Positions 11,761 through 22,202 of a DNA stretch of 64,000 nucleotides are shown piece after piece. The stretch's first letter is position 1; each line of letters opens with the position of its first letter. Source of the DNA: Akebia trifoliata (Eukaryota > Streptophyta > Magnoliopsida > Ranunculales > Lardizabalaceae); contig CM030714.1 in NCBI GenBank assembly GCA_017979445.1, forward strand, positions 12,499,317-12,563,316. Direction: 5' to 3'. A program made the translations under genes and the position numbers. Below the pieces are notes generated by a model, which was given only the letters and a program-made list of their open reading frames with translations, had not been told where the DNA came from and did no database searches.

Positions 11761-12765
11761 TCTATTTTACTCACTCTTCCAATTCTACAATTTTGAGTTA
11801 TTTGTACCATTTTCTGTTATTTGGTTCTCATCCATAAAGAACTCTGTTACATATGTGTCTAACAAAATTATTATGCCACTGAAGGTGATGATTCAAGTGT
11901 ATTGCATGTGTACTGTATGGGGTAAACCCCTCTCTCAGACTGCACGGCCATTTATGCCTGACCTAAGTTGATCTTCAGAGCTAATCAAATTTTGACAAAG
12001 GTTACTATTGTTCATTCTCCTTCAATGCCGCATCCAATACCATATTTTTATGTTTTAGTACTTGCTTCTACCATTGTTTTAGTGTTCGCTAAATCTATTC
12101 AAATTTCTTACTCATACTTGCCTTACATAGTGGATAAAACAAGTATACGACCATTAACATTGTAATCAAGGGGAAGAAAAATGATAACTCCTTGAATTTG
12201 GTGATCTTAACCCATCATCGAATTTGGAGGTTTAACAAACAATAACATAGTCATTTAACTCACCAATCACAATAAACGAAATAATAAAAAAATAAAAAAT
12301 AAAAGATAAATCATAAAACAAACTCAAATTTCATATTATGTATTGTAATTCCATTACTAAACAAGGTCAATGAGAAGCAATAGGGCACTAACAAATGAAA
12401 TTGAGTCACATAATTGCTTAGAAATAAAACACAATCAAAAGCAAATTGTCATGATGCCTTTCATATCTTTTGGTTCTCTCTGCTATATCGTGTCCTCTTA
12501 TTTTTCTCACGGTTTACATTTATCCTACATTGTCACTGTTTTAAACTTGCACCTTTTCAATATCACAACTCTTTGAAAGTCTCAAAATCTTCACAAACCC
12601 TACATGGCAGAGAATTCTACATCAGTTGGAGAGTAATATTTATGGTACAATGCACTCCTCACCAATCCAGATTTTTTTTGCGTACTGGGCGATTGTTTGG
12701 TCACTGCAGAATTAACATGCATTGCTTCCGCAACAACATATTAATCGATGAAATTGTAACAGAAA
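11761..12765. other. Interior sequence without recognised gene
   Basis: Short open frames are present on the plus strand (11744-11971, 12370-12576, 12414-12770), but none matches a family I know and their composition is that of random AT-rich DNA. I assign nothing here. Confidence 0.4.
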
Positions 12766-12816
12766 AATAGCAATTTCTCTCAATGGCCCACCAATTCCAC
12801 ATCCCACGTCTAGCAC
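12766..12816 (-). pseudogene. Exon scrap resembling sterol C-methyltransferase (SAM motif I)
   Basis: On the minus strand, an acceptor-like 'ttactgtag' is followed by codons for 'VLDVGCGIGGPLREIAIF'. This is the S-adenosylmethionine-binding motif I in the form seen in plant delta-24 sterol C-methyltransferases (SMT), normally a methylation step of phytosterol synthesis in the endoplasmic reticulum. Only about 17 codons match; the sequence on both sides does not continue the protein. A captured host exon inside a transposon is the simplest reading. Other class-I methyltransferases share LDVGCG, but the 'GGPLREI' extension favours SMT. Confidence 0.55.
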
Positions 12817-13169
12817 CTACAGTAACAATCGAAAGGCTGAACTTCAAAATTTTTCCAAGATGAAAATATAGAGCCTTATAATGATTGTAAGTACATCTGA
12901 ATGAAACAAACCTTTTGACCACGTTTTAGGCCTAATTTTAAAGCAAGAAAGTGCTCATGCTGTTTGATACTCATGCATAGTGCTCATGCATAGTTTTAAA
13001 GCAGCAATGTGTTTCTCAACCACTAAAAAGGACTCATGGAAAGACTAAAGTCATGATTGAACAAATACATGATTATTGGGAAAGGAAATTTTGGTAAGGA
13101 CAAGACGTTTTAACTAATTTCTAATTTCTATTTTTAGTCGAGCATGAGAAAAGATTTATGCAAGTTTGT

Positions 13170-13944
13170 GGATTGTTGTCATGTCTTTCAAGTTCCTAAT
13201 GGGTTACCAACCAACCCGGGTTATACATGTCGTTGTTAGTACCGAATGAACCATGGACCGATTTGAGTATGGACATTATTTTTGGCCTACATAGAACATA
13301 GCGGGGTATGGACTCCATCTTTGTGGTCCTTGAACACTTCTCAAAAATGGCTCATTCTATAGTGATGTGGTAAACATAGCTCGATTATTTTTCAAGGAAT
13401 TGTATCGTCTTCATGGAATTGTGTTTTGTCATGACACAAGGTTCTTGAGTCACTTTTAGAGGAGGTTGTGTAAACTTACAACACCAAGTTGGATTATAGC
13501 AATGTATACCATCCACAAGGTCAAACTGAGTTTGTTAATCGATCATTAGGAAATTTGTTATGTAGTCTTACTGGTGAAAATGGGAAGAAGTGGGACCAAC
13601 AACTTTATCAAGAATGATCAAAGAATAGTAATAAAGGGTTCAACCCTTTTCAGGTTATTAATGGATAGAATCCACAAACAACTTTAAATTCAGCACATGT
13701 TCAAGATTTGCAAAGGACTCATAGGAAGGCTAAAGTCATGATTCAACAAATACAACAAATGTACTTAGTCACTACAAATAATCTACTCGAATCTAGTACA
13801 AATATAAAAAGCTTGGTGCATGGATGATTGGTCTATTACAAGTAATTGCTAAGCTTATTAATCCTAATGCATACCAACTAAAGCTATCAAGTCACATTCG
13901 TACATCTTACGTGTTTAATGTCAACCACCTTATCCCATTCCCAC
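13170..13944 (+). pseudogene. Chromovirus integrase fragment
   Basis: The plus-strand frames contain 'PWTDLSMDIIFGLHRT' with the first catalytic Asp, then 'DSIFVVLEHFSKMAHSIVM', then a degraded region equivalent to 'YHPQTDGQTEVVNRSLGNLL', and finally 'TLNSAHVQDLQRTHRKAKVM' and 'SNVFNVNHLIPFPP'-like residues. These are typical of Reina/CRM-type chromovirus integrases. The piece has many stops and frame changes. A shorter duplicate of the 'actcatggaaagactaaagtcatgat' block occurs at 13029-13070. LTRs of this element are not nearby, so it was captured or left behind inside the DNA-transposon region. Confidence 0.75.
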
Positions 13945-14385
13945 CTCACAAGTAGAATCCATTCGTGTTCGTATGTGCTTTCTATATGCATCTAGATTCA
14001 ATGCAGCTTCTAAGTAGGAATAAAATTTGGATTCTTTCCCTGAATAAGACTATATAATGAAGGTGAAGTCGTATAACTATTAATGGAGCTATTAAGTGCA
14101 TTTACATTGAAATTTAATGCTTACCAAATGACATGTAATTCCTCATGAATGCTCATGTCACCATATTTCCTTTTGTCCACTTAACTCCCTGCACAAAAAT
14201 TAATCAATTTATCACTTTATTTATTAAGGTCAATAAATGCAGATTAACACTGCTACATACATAATATCCACATGTCTCAAAAGGTGGATACTATGTTTAA
14301 GGTTGATTGGATGTGAACTAATAGTTTCAAAGAATAGATATTACTTATCAAACTACATTTAACTCATCATGAATGATGGTGTCAC
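13945..14385 (-). repeat. Inverted copy of 10265-10755
   Basis: The reverse complement of this segment aligns with the gene remnant at 10265-10755 through two intron-exon borders and the start of its last exon ('attttattcctacttagaag'). It has a short deletion near 13985. The two arms are separated by about 3.2 kb and could pair as a long hairpin if transcribed. Confidence 0.88.
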
Positions 14386-14639
14386 TATGCAACTATATTA
14401 TATTATTTAATTTTGTCCACACAACTCCTTACGAAATTTTATGTAGAATCTATAATTTTAATAGGGCCAATAAACGTAGATTAGGATTTCTACCTTAACC
14501 GTAAAGACCATAACTTTGCATTTTCCAACATCGATCTTCCCAATCACCCAATTGGTTATGACTTCCAAATCTTTAATTCATGCACGATTACATTGTTGAT
14601 AACAATGTAATGAACAAAAATAAAAATAAACAACTTTTA

Positions 14640-17600
14640 AGGTAATGCCATCTGTATAACCACCTCAAGAATAGTCCACAACCTGAAGTAGGACATATCT
14701 TTCTACAAAGAGTGATGTGTAAAACAATCATCAATCTTAATAATTGAATGTTTTCAAATTAAGTTTAAAATAGATAAATGGGATATAGTAGTACTGATTG
14801 AAATTAAATTTCAACCCGCAGCTTGCGTAATCAATATATTTTAAAATAAACATTCCATAATCCCATGTATTGGTTTGTTTGGAAATGTTCTTACGATCGT
14901 AACAAGGCCAATGTAAGATGTTAATCTTCGCTGACCCCATCTGCTCGAGTACTTTCGGGAAATTTTTTTTCTACACATTAACAAATTATAATGTGATAAG
15001 TACTTGTGGAATTCCTTATTAAATTAGTGTAATAATTATTAAATAACTATCAATACATACCAATGCTTTAATTTCAACTTTATAGACTGACATACAGTCC
15101 TTAGAGAGGGAATCCAAAAATTCTAATTTCTTATTTTTTATGTCCAATATTACAACGGCCCAATGAGCGTGTGCATGAATGGAAAAAAATACCTTATGAT
15201 TAATAACAATGTGAGAATGAAAGGTAATTTAATAACAAAATAAATATACGGAGGCACGAGACAAGAAAAAAACAAACCTTATCACAAGATGTTATATGAT
15301 ATTTAAGATAGTCAGGCTGATAAACGCTTTGAGGTTTTTATTTAGTTAGAATTTTTTGCCCGACACACTCTCAAAATTATTCAACAAGACCGTACCCACT
15401 GACCAGCCAGAGTAATCTTCTTGAGCTTCCTTAAGTAATACCTACATCGATTAATACAAAATACTTTATAAAGATAATAAAGATATGTAAATGATGTGTC
15501 TATGTCAATTGGACGTACAATATACATTAGACTAAAGAAATAACATTTAAGAAAATGATCTGGATGTTGCAACTCTCTCCTTTTAAGAAATTTGTAATAT
15601 CCATCGATTATTTGTGTGACAACAAAATCAGAGAAATATTTAATCATTCTAGAATTATCAAAAAAATTAAAATTAAAATATGAAAAAATGTTACCTGATC
15701 GTCCAACCACCCAACCCCCCTAAGTAAATCAATAGATGCGTTCGAAATACAATACCCGTCTTCCAAATTTATATCAATGTGATGTGAATTTATTAACGTT
15801 AATTCTTCATTGGTAAAGGGATACTTAGGATCATGAAAATAATTACGAACGCAGCTCTACAAATTAGTACGTAAAATAATTACATATCATTCATAATAAT
15901 ATTAGAACAAACATAATCAAAATGAAATCTGAAACATGCATACATCCCACTTCAACTCTTTGCATATCTTCTTCTTTTTTTGTGTATCTGAGGGTGCATA
16001 GGGTGGCTTCAAATATATTGAAGGTTTCACATCTCTCTTAAACTTCACAAGGTTCATGGAATACCCAGACTTCCCAGGATTTATGGAATACCCACCCTCC
16101 TACAATAATGACAACATTGCATAAATTACTCGTACTCGTATGGTACTTCACACCTTTAAAATATGAAGTTAACAATTACGTATGAATAGCGAACTGATTG
16201 TATTTAAATTGACCATGATATAACTTTTCAAATAATATATTTTTTAAAATTTATACATCTTATTCGCTAAAGAAATCAATTGATACGAGGATTAAAAATT
16301 TCATTTCAACCTAACAATTTCGACGACATGTAATAAGAAACTGTAAATGCGCATAGATACACATTTCAAATCAAAGAAATCGATTAAAAATCTTACAACA
16401 TAATAAATATACTGGTTATTGTAAGACAAATGACCACACACCTTTTGATCAAAATCAGATGATTTCCCCCTAGCTAAAATGTTGTTATCTTCAGACTCTA
16501 GCTTTATAGGAGGAGATGAGGATTCAGCTTATAAAAAATAAAAGTTAGAGAAGTATTATTGAAGAGGCATTTATTATATAGATAATAATTTCCTAACAAA
16601 AAATATATAAGTCTAAAAATTAGACAAAACATGAAGTCAAATGTGAGTGATTTTTTCTACATTAAAATTTTAAATATTAAGTATATACATACCGTATCAG
16701 CGTTGAATTTGAATTCTGAATTTTGTTCATTATTGAGATAATTACTTTTTAAAATATTAGGTGAACTACGTCCATTATCAACCTTAGTAGACAGCTGAAT
16801 AAGAAGAATATGACATAATCATAAAAACCAACTCACATGAAATATTTATTAAACATTTTAAATATTGTTTATGCAAGGTACCTTGTATTTTGTGGAGGAA
16901 GAGAATGATACTTCAGATGAATGGTTCATTGGCATTGTTGCAGATGTCTTTTTAGTATCGATTCCAATTTCTTCTTCGTGAGGTGGATACTCATTTGTGG
17001 AAGTATTTGTAGAAGGAGATGTCTTGTGTATATCAAAATGAACACGAGAGCCCATTGTTGGAGGCGATGACTTAGGTATACCTAAAGAATCGTTTAAGCC
17101 CTTGGTAAGGGTCGATGCCTTAGGCATATCCGAAGGATTGACAGAGGTGTTGGTATGGGGAGATGACTTGATTTTCGAAGGTGCAAAGTCTGAGGCTTTA
17201 TTGAATTTAACGTTATACTGTTTGATATTAAAACAAATATTTATAATGATTTTTAAGTGGATGTAACCTATTATGGATTTATCACATGTAGTAGAGAAAC
17301 AATACCTTAGGGCCAGATTCATTATATGACTTCAAAGATTTGATGTCCTTTTTCAATTCTTGGATAACTTTAGAATGATCTTTCAACTTTTATTCCATCA
17401 CCGTCATTTTTTCTTCAACTTATCAACCTCCTCTGAGTTTTTCCTTTTAGATCGAAGACTATTTTCCTTTTTCTTCTTATAACCCTTACAAAATGGAGCA
17501 AGAACGGGCTCACAAAGTTCATAATCGATCAATTTCAACTTATTGATAATCTGTTAAAGATGATACATACATATAAAAAATTTGTATTCGATGGAGGTAC

Positions 17601-18548
17601 ATATATATATATATGTTAGAGATGGAGGTATATATATATATATGATTGAAATCGTAGTTCAATAATTCATATCGTGCAATTGATAAACTTATCGACGTAA
17701 AATTGTATTTCCTCATTTAAATAATAAAGATACTTCAGGTACCTTGAAAAATGATTGGGAAATATGCGGGGGGCTATTACCAGTATATGTTCAAATGCCT
17801 ATACCTACAAGTGCATAAGAATACAGGACGAATGCTTAAATAAACATCAATAGTTTATAAAACTAGTACTTCGAAGTAAGATTAAATTAATAACTCAAAT
17901 TTTTCTTTAACTACTTGAAGCACCAATGCACAACCATAGAAATGTACATGTTTACTAGTTTCCTTAAACTTCGTCGCCTAGATGCGTAAAGACTTTAAAA
18001 GGTGGTTGTGTACTAATCTGTCCCATGGGATCCTATTGAAGATCTCATCACACCATACCATACTTAAAAGTTCTTTGTTAATCTTCAGTCTATCCTTAGG
18101 AAGTAAAAATATAATAACTATGTACAATAAAAATATTCTTTTAAATTTAATAATATTTTCATTTTTTAAGACTGTATTAAGTACAGTCTCAAAAGAATCT
18201 AAGGTTATCTCTGTTGGCATGTCAAAGTACTTATTCCAAAATAATTATACACAAAGCTCGTCTTTCTTTTAGAGAGAACCGATTCCATCACTATTATACA
18301 AATCTCCCAAAGATAATATCAATGCCACCTTACCTTTTGAAATAGAAATATCTTTAATTCCAAATAAAAAATAACCATTTTTAAGATTAAATTTCTCTAT
18401 GAGGAGAAAAATCAAATTGCTACACATTGGGACGCGTGGCATAGATAGTAGTGGAGAAAAATAAGTAGAATTTAAACATGTCTTCTACTCAGATGTTAAA
18501 TTTGAGAAGAATTGTGCAAATCTTTCCGCGTTACACACAACACGTGCC
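14640..18548 (-). pseudogene. DUF1985-like + Ulp1-like cysteine peptidase gene (transposon type)
   Basis: Exons can be followed leftward. 18548-17978 begins after 'atattttgcag' and encodes a DUF1985-like domain ('FKRIFLLYIVIIFLLP', 'IPWDRLVHNHLLKSL'). About 17540-16858 encodes a charged coiled-coil and a Ser/Thr/Pro-rich linker. Then come 16098-15940, 15856-15690 ('DGYCISNASIDLLRGVGWLD'), 15654-15530 ('IIDGYYKFLKRRELQHPDHF'), 15193-15066 (with 'HAHWAVVILDIKNKKLEFLD', giving the catalytic His and Asp), 14940-14820 and 14715-14640 ('QEDMSYFRLWTILEVVIQMA'-like). Ulp1/C48 enzymes cleave SUMO-type conjugates, and transposon versions are common in plants. Here the nucleophile motif reads 'QTNTWDYGMFILKY', with Tyr (14857-14859) where Cys is needed, so the enzyme would be dead. 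A few stops occur in the first exons. Splice sites are inferred from GT/AG and reading frame. Confidence 0.75.
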
Positions 18549-18740
18549 TGCAAAATATATATTGCTATGTAATCGTATTTTTCAAAATGTAAAAAAATAT
18601 GATACTTAATGTCATAAAAAGAAATAACATACCATGTCAACGTAGATGAAAGACTATTTTCAATATGATTAACCTAACGTAGACCCATTCAAAATAATTA
18701 ATTAATTTCATAAGCAATACAATATAATATGAGAATGATA

Positions 18741-19300
18741 CTTTTGACATTATATCAGAATGTATTGTACATAATGTCGGAAAGAACCTTCTGACGTGAG
18801 ATAAAAAAAATATTTAGACAATGTCAGAAGGATCCTTCTAACATTAAATTCATAACAAAAATAAATTATATCAAAATGATTCTCTATGTACAATTTACAT
18901 TTGACTAAAATAGATCTGATCTAATGTCAAAAGGAGCCTTCTGACATTGACTAAAATAGTTCTGATCTAATGTCAGAAGGTTCATTCTGACATTGGTTAA
19001 AATAGTCTGATCTAATGTCAAAAGGAGTCTTTTGACAGTAACTAAAATAGTTCTGATCTAATGTCAGAAGACTCCTTCTGACATTTACTAAAATAATTTT
19101 GATCTAATGTCAAAAGGAGCCTTTTGACATTGAGTAAAATAGTTCTGATCTAATGTCAGAAGGCTCATTTTGATATAGATTAAAATAGTTCTGATCTAAT
19201 GTCAAAAGGTACCTTTTGACATTGAATAAAATAGTTCTAATCTTATGTCAAAAAACATCTTTTAACATTGACTAAAATAGTTTTGATCTTATATAAAAAA
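18741..19300. repeat. Palindrome array, right
   Basis: Eleven or so units repeat with a 46-bp period and palindromic cores such as 'aatgtcaaaaggagcctt' + 'ttgacatt'. The outer part (about 18905-19300) has spacers 'gactaaaatagttctgatct', the reverse complement of the spacers in the left array. The inner two or three units (18741-18860) have the left-array orientation, so an orientation switch lies at about 18860-18905. Confidence 0.88.
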
Positions 19301-19317
19301 GCACCTTGTTACAGTAC

Positions 19318-19640
19318 TTTCACTATCCTGAAAATATCATGGTTTAATTATATGAGGACTACATCTTTTTTCCTTTAAACGTAATTAAATTCATCAATAA
19401 TAAACTTTTACTATGAATAATTTGCATTCTATTGTTAGAAAGAAAAAAATTATAAATTAAAATCAAATAAAATTGTCACCTTGAAGTATTCAATTTTTCC
19501 AAGGTTCTTGTTGAAAGAGATTTAACAACATGCAAATAATGACAATAATTAATAAAAAGTCAAAAAGAATTTGGACAAAATATTATGGAAAGTTTAGGGT
19601 TTGAATACTCCAAAACACATACACAAACACTTTCAATTCA
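19318..19640. other. Unassigned AT-rich stretch
   Basis: I see no gene, repeat or motif here beyond A+T-rich sequence following the palindrome array. Confidence 0.4.
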
Positions 19641-19779
19641 AATTTCTCAAAATCTCCATAACGGAGAGAGATAGAAAGAGACTTGAATCGAAATTATTTT
19701 AACAATCTCCACAACAAAGAAAGACAAAGACGGAGAAACTTGCAAGTTTATCACGTTCTCACAACAGAAAGAGATAGAT

Positions 19780-19811
<32 letters not shown>

Positions 19812-20050
19812 AAACTTGTAATATTTTTTAGATCTCCCCAACAGAGAATCTCCACAATAAAGAAAGACAAAGACGGAGAAACTTACAAGTTTCTTATGTT
19901 CTCACAACGGAAAGAGATAGAGAGAGAGAGAGAGAAAGGAAAACTTGTAATATTTTCTGGATCTCCCCAACGGAGAGAGAGAGAGAAAGAGGTTGCACAC
20001 TTCGTCTTCGACTTCTTGCAGAAGTTGTTCGAAGGAAACCCTTACAAATG
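19640..20050. repeat. GA microsatellites in a tandem duplication of about 140 bp
   Basis: Two copies of a block start with 'aagaaagacaaagacggaga' (about 19716 and 19861) and continue through 'tctcacaac(a/g)gaaagagatag', a (GA)n run and 'acttgtaatattttttagat/tggatctcccc'. A partial third copy precedes them at about 19650. The purine-rich open frames through this block come from the repeat and are not genes. Confidence 0.85.
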
Positions 20051-20519
20051 AAATTACAAAAATTTTATAAAAGAGGAGAGGACAAAACAGTAATTTTAGT
20101 CAAAATTAAGAAAAAGGTATATTCTGAACAAAAAAAATATGGTTTACTGGTTTTACTGATTTGATAAAAAAAATTAATTCTAAAAATGGTAGATTTACCG
20201 TTTTTGGAATTAATTGCTACAGTGTACCATTTTGGTAAATATTTTCAAAAACTGTACCGTTTTGGTAATTTTTTTTAAAATAAATCGCTTCCGTTGTATA
20301 CGGATCTACAGGTATACCATTTTCATTCGAAACGGTATAACTCCATTTTCTACTGATTATTAATAAGTAAACAATAATAGATTAGTACTGGCTAAGAAAG
20401 CAATTCCAATAGAAAGTTTGTTTCACATGATTCACTTTGTTCATATCTCTGTGCTTCTACAAGTTGAAGTATGCAAAGGTTAGAACATATTATTATACAA
20501 TACCACATGTTTAAACGAA
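20051..20519. other. Unassigned stretch with repeated 'accgttttggtaa' motif
   Basis: The sequence holds several variants of 'taccattttggtaaat' / 'taccgttttggtaatt' between 20185 and 20345, loosely palindromic, perhaps a degraded small inverted-repeat element. No terminal repeats or target duplication could be fixed. Confidence 0.3.
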
Positions 20520-20960
20520 TTTACATGTAATTATAGATGTGACTCTTACTTTGCCAACATCGCTCTCACAAAATTGGACGAGCCATTCACATTCTATTGC
20601 TCGACGTCTAATGGGAAAATTTTCTTAGCTGCATCTAGATCACCATTAATATAACATGTATTTTTCAATTTCACTTGCAATACTTCCTACATCATATTCA
20701 TATAACAATGATGAAATGTTTCTTATAACTAATTGACATTAACGATTGTAATATTTTATGAAAATTATTTCATTCATACCTTAACAACTTCCCAAATAGT
20801 ATCCTTCTTCTCGGTTGGTACGTGCATCAAATCGATATACATTAAGGAGAAGATTCGTGGCTTACTGACCATGGTACCCAAGAATGGTCCTAGCTTGCCA
20901 GCCATACCACCAAAGGATGTCCCCAATCATTCCTACCAATTTTTTCTTCGGAGCCCATGG
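20520..20960 (-). pseudogene. Transposase_24-like exon remnants
   Basis: On the minus strand the block ending at 20780 reads 'KLGPFLGTMVSKPRIFSLMY' and then 'VPTEKKDTIWEVVK', followed by a donor 'gtatgaatg'. This resembles the 'asfLGTmaR...P.ny.dWr.vp...ke.iWe.v' signature of the plant transposon domain Transposase_24 (CACTA-associated). A second block at about 20630-20540 may be the next exon but has a stop. It lies to the right of the palindrome array and may be the upstream part of the same minus-strand transposon gene or a separate element. Confidence 0.45.
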
Positions 20961-21185
20961 ATCAATGTTCCATAATGACTCATAAAGTGTGTGTCCACGC
21001 ACACATTTATGATGGGAACCTATAAAACCATGCATGGATAAACTTTGTCCCAGGGAATTCTAAAACATTCTCACCACATACAGTATATATAAACAAAATT
21101 ATATATTTTGTCCTACTTGGAGTAGAATCAGATGCTTGCTCTGCATGTATGGTTGGGAGATGTATTAGTGGGAGGGATGATTAGA

Positions 21186-21440
21186 TCAGATTGGGATCTA
21201 CTTGATGGAAGATGATGAGGGGAGATTTAAAAAAAAATGATAGGGGTTTTAGAGACTTTAATTTTGGATTTTGGGCAAATTGACCACAATCCCAATGAAA
21301 ATGGTTCAAGATTTGTAGGGTAAGGAAATGTTTAAAGGTTAAGGTTTATAGGGTAATGATTAAAAATTAAGAGAATAGAGAAAGGATGAAAGGTTGAGTT
21401 TTGTAGGGTTCAAGAATCAAGAGTTAAGAATTCAAGATTT
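21186..21440 (-). mobile_element. Inverted LTR tail of chromovirus-like element G
   Basis: The reverse complement of this segment is the 3' end of the LTR at 22200-23056 and of the LTR end at 21440-21540, with shared landmarks such as 'aaaacccctatcattttttt' and 'ctcccctcatc'. It therefore faces the next feature, and the two make a palindrome with arms of about 85 bp. Confidence 0.65.
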
Positions 21441-21540
21441 TTTGAAGTCATTTGGACCGGGGTCATACTTGCCCAAAATCCAAAATTAAATTCCCTAAAA
21501 CCCCTATCATTTTCTTATCTCCCCTCATCGTCCTGCATCA
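21441..21540 (+). mobile_element. 5' LTR end of chromovirus-like element G
   Basis: This is the last 100 bp of an LTR ending 'cctgcatca' directly before a tRNA-Met primer site. The rest of the LTR has been replaced by the inverted tail at 21186-21440. Confidence 0.6.
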
Positions 21541-21542
21541 AA

Positions 21543-21556
21543 TTGGTATCAGAGAC
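21543..21556 (+). promoter_or_regulatory. Primer-binding site (tRNA-iMet type)
   Basis: 'ttggtatcagagac' matches the complement of the initiator tRNA-Met 3' end, the usual primer site of chromoviruses and most copia elements. It follows the LTR end by two bases. Confidence 0.75.
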
Positions 21557-22200
21557 ATGTTTAGGCAAAAAAAAAAAAAATTAGTAGGTCATGTTGATGA
21601 AAGATGGACTCAACAAAGATGTTCTCATAGTAGCTAAAAAATATGTTGTCAGAACTATGTCAAACTCGCCACCCTTGGGCATAGTTTTGCATTGTTCATG
21701 GCCATATTATAAAAGAAGGTGAAGAGCTTGTGCAATCAAGTTGATTCATGGTATGAGTTCAGACAACAAAATTTGTGCTCCGAGTGCAATATTTTAAACA
21801 CTTTAAATCGAAGTGCTCGAACAGGGATAATGAATAAGTCGATGAAGAAATCTATGAGCCTGGTTTAAGCGAAATTGAGATTGAGAACTATAAGGCATCA
21901 TTATTGGATCTTGAACAAGATCATGGCGTGTAAAATATATCAAAAGAGCTTAAAAAATATCTTTTGAAGACAACATCTACGATTTTTGTTCATGATGCAA
22001 TTGTTCCATCACTAACTCAAATTGATATAATCATCTCAAACAGGTACAATGAAGATTTTGCCAAAATAGAAGATCATAATTTTAAGTTAATGGTTCAATA
22101 TAACATCAAGACATGAAGATGAATCTTCACCAAAAGGGATGAACCATAAATTTTCATGATCATTTTGAAGCACTTTAAAACTCGATGACAGGTTTTTTCT
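21557..22200 (+). pseudogene. Gutted interior of element G
   Basis: Only about 640 bp separates the primer site from the 3' LTR, so gag-pol is essentially deleted. There are short coding-like scraps such as 'FKHFKSKCSN', possibly from a zinc knuckle. At the right end 'gatgacaggttttttctaga' resembles the end of a chromovirus pol and its polypurine region. Nothing functional is left. Confidence 0.45.
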
Positions 22201-22202
22201 AG

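Larger units (their letters stand above)
11287..19317 (-). mobile_element. Candidate Ulp1-bearing DNA transposon with palindrome arrays (boundaries tentative)
   Basis: The interval is defined by palindrome arrays at both ends (11293-11550 and 18741-19300) and encloses a minus-strand gene with DUF1985-like and Ulp1-like parts. This is a gene type found in plant CACTA and Mutator-like elements. The spacers of the left array are the reverse complement of those of the outer right array. The outermost sequences, 'cactgaaacaa' at 11287 and the complement of 'ttgttacagta' at 19307-19317, resemble each other and the CACT(A/G) ends of CACTA elements. The flanking trinucleotides (gaa and ctt) do not match, so no target duplication is shown. 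The interior also holds pieces of other elements. The element as a unit is inference; its contents are listed separately. Confidence 0.4.

Noticed and set aside
19785..20051. Arg/Glu-rich open frame
   Set aside because: It is the translation of (GA)n repeats.
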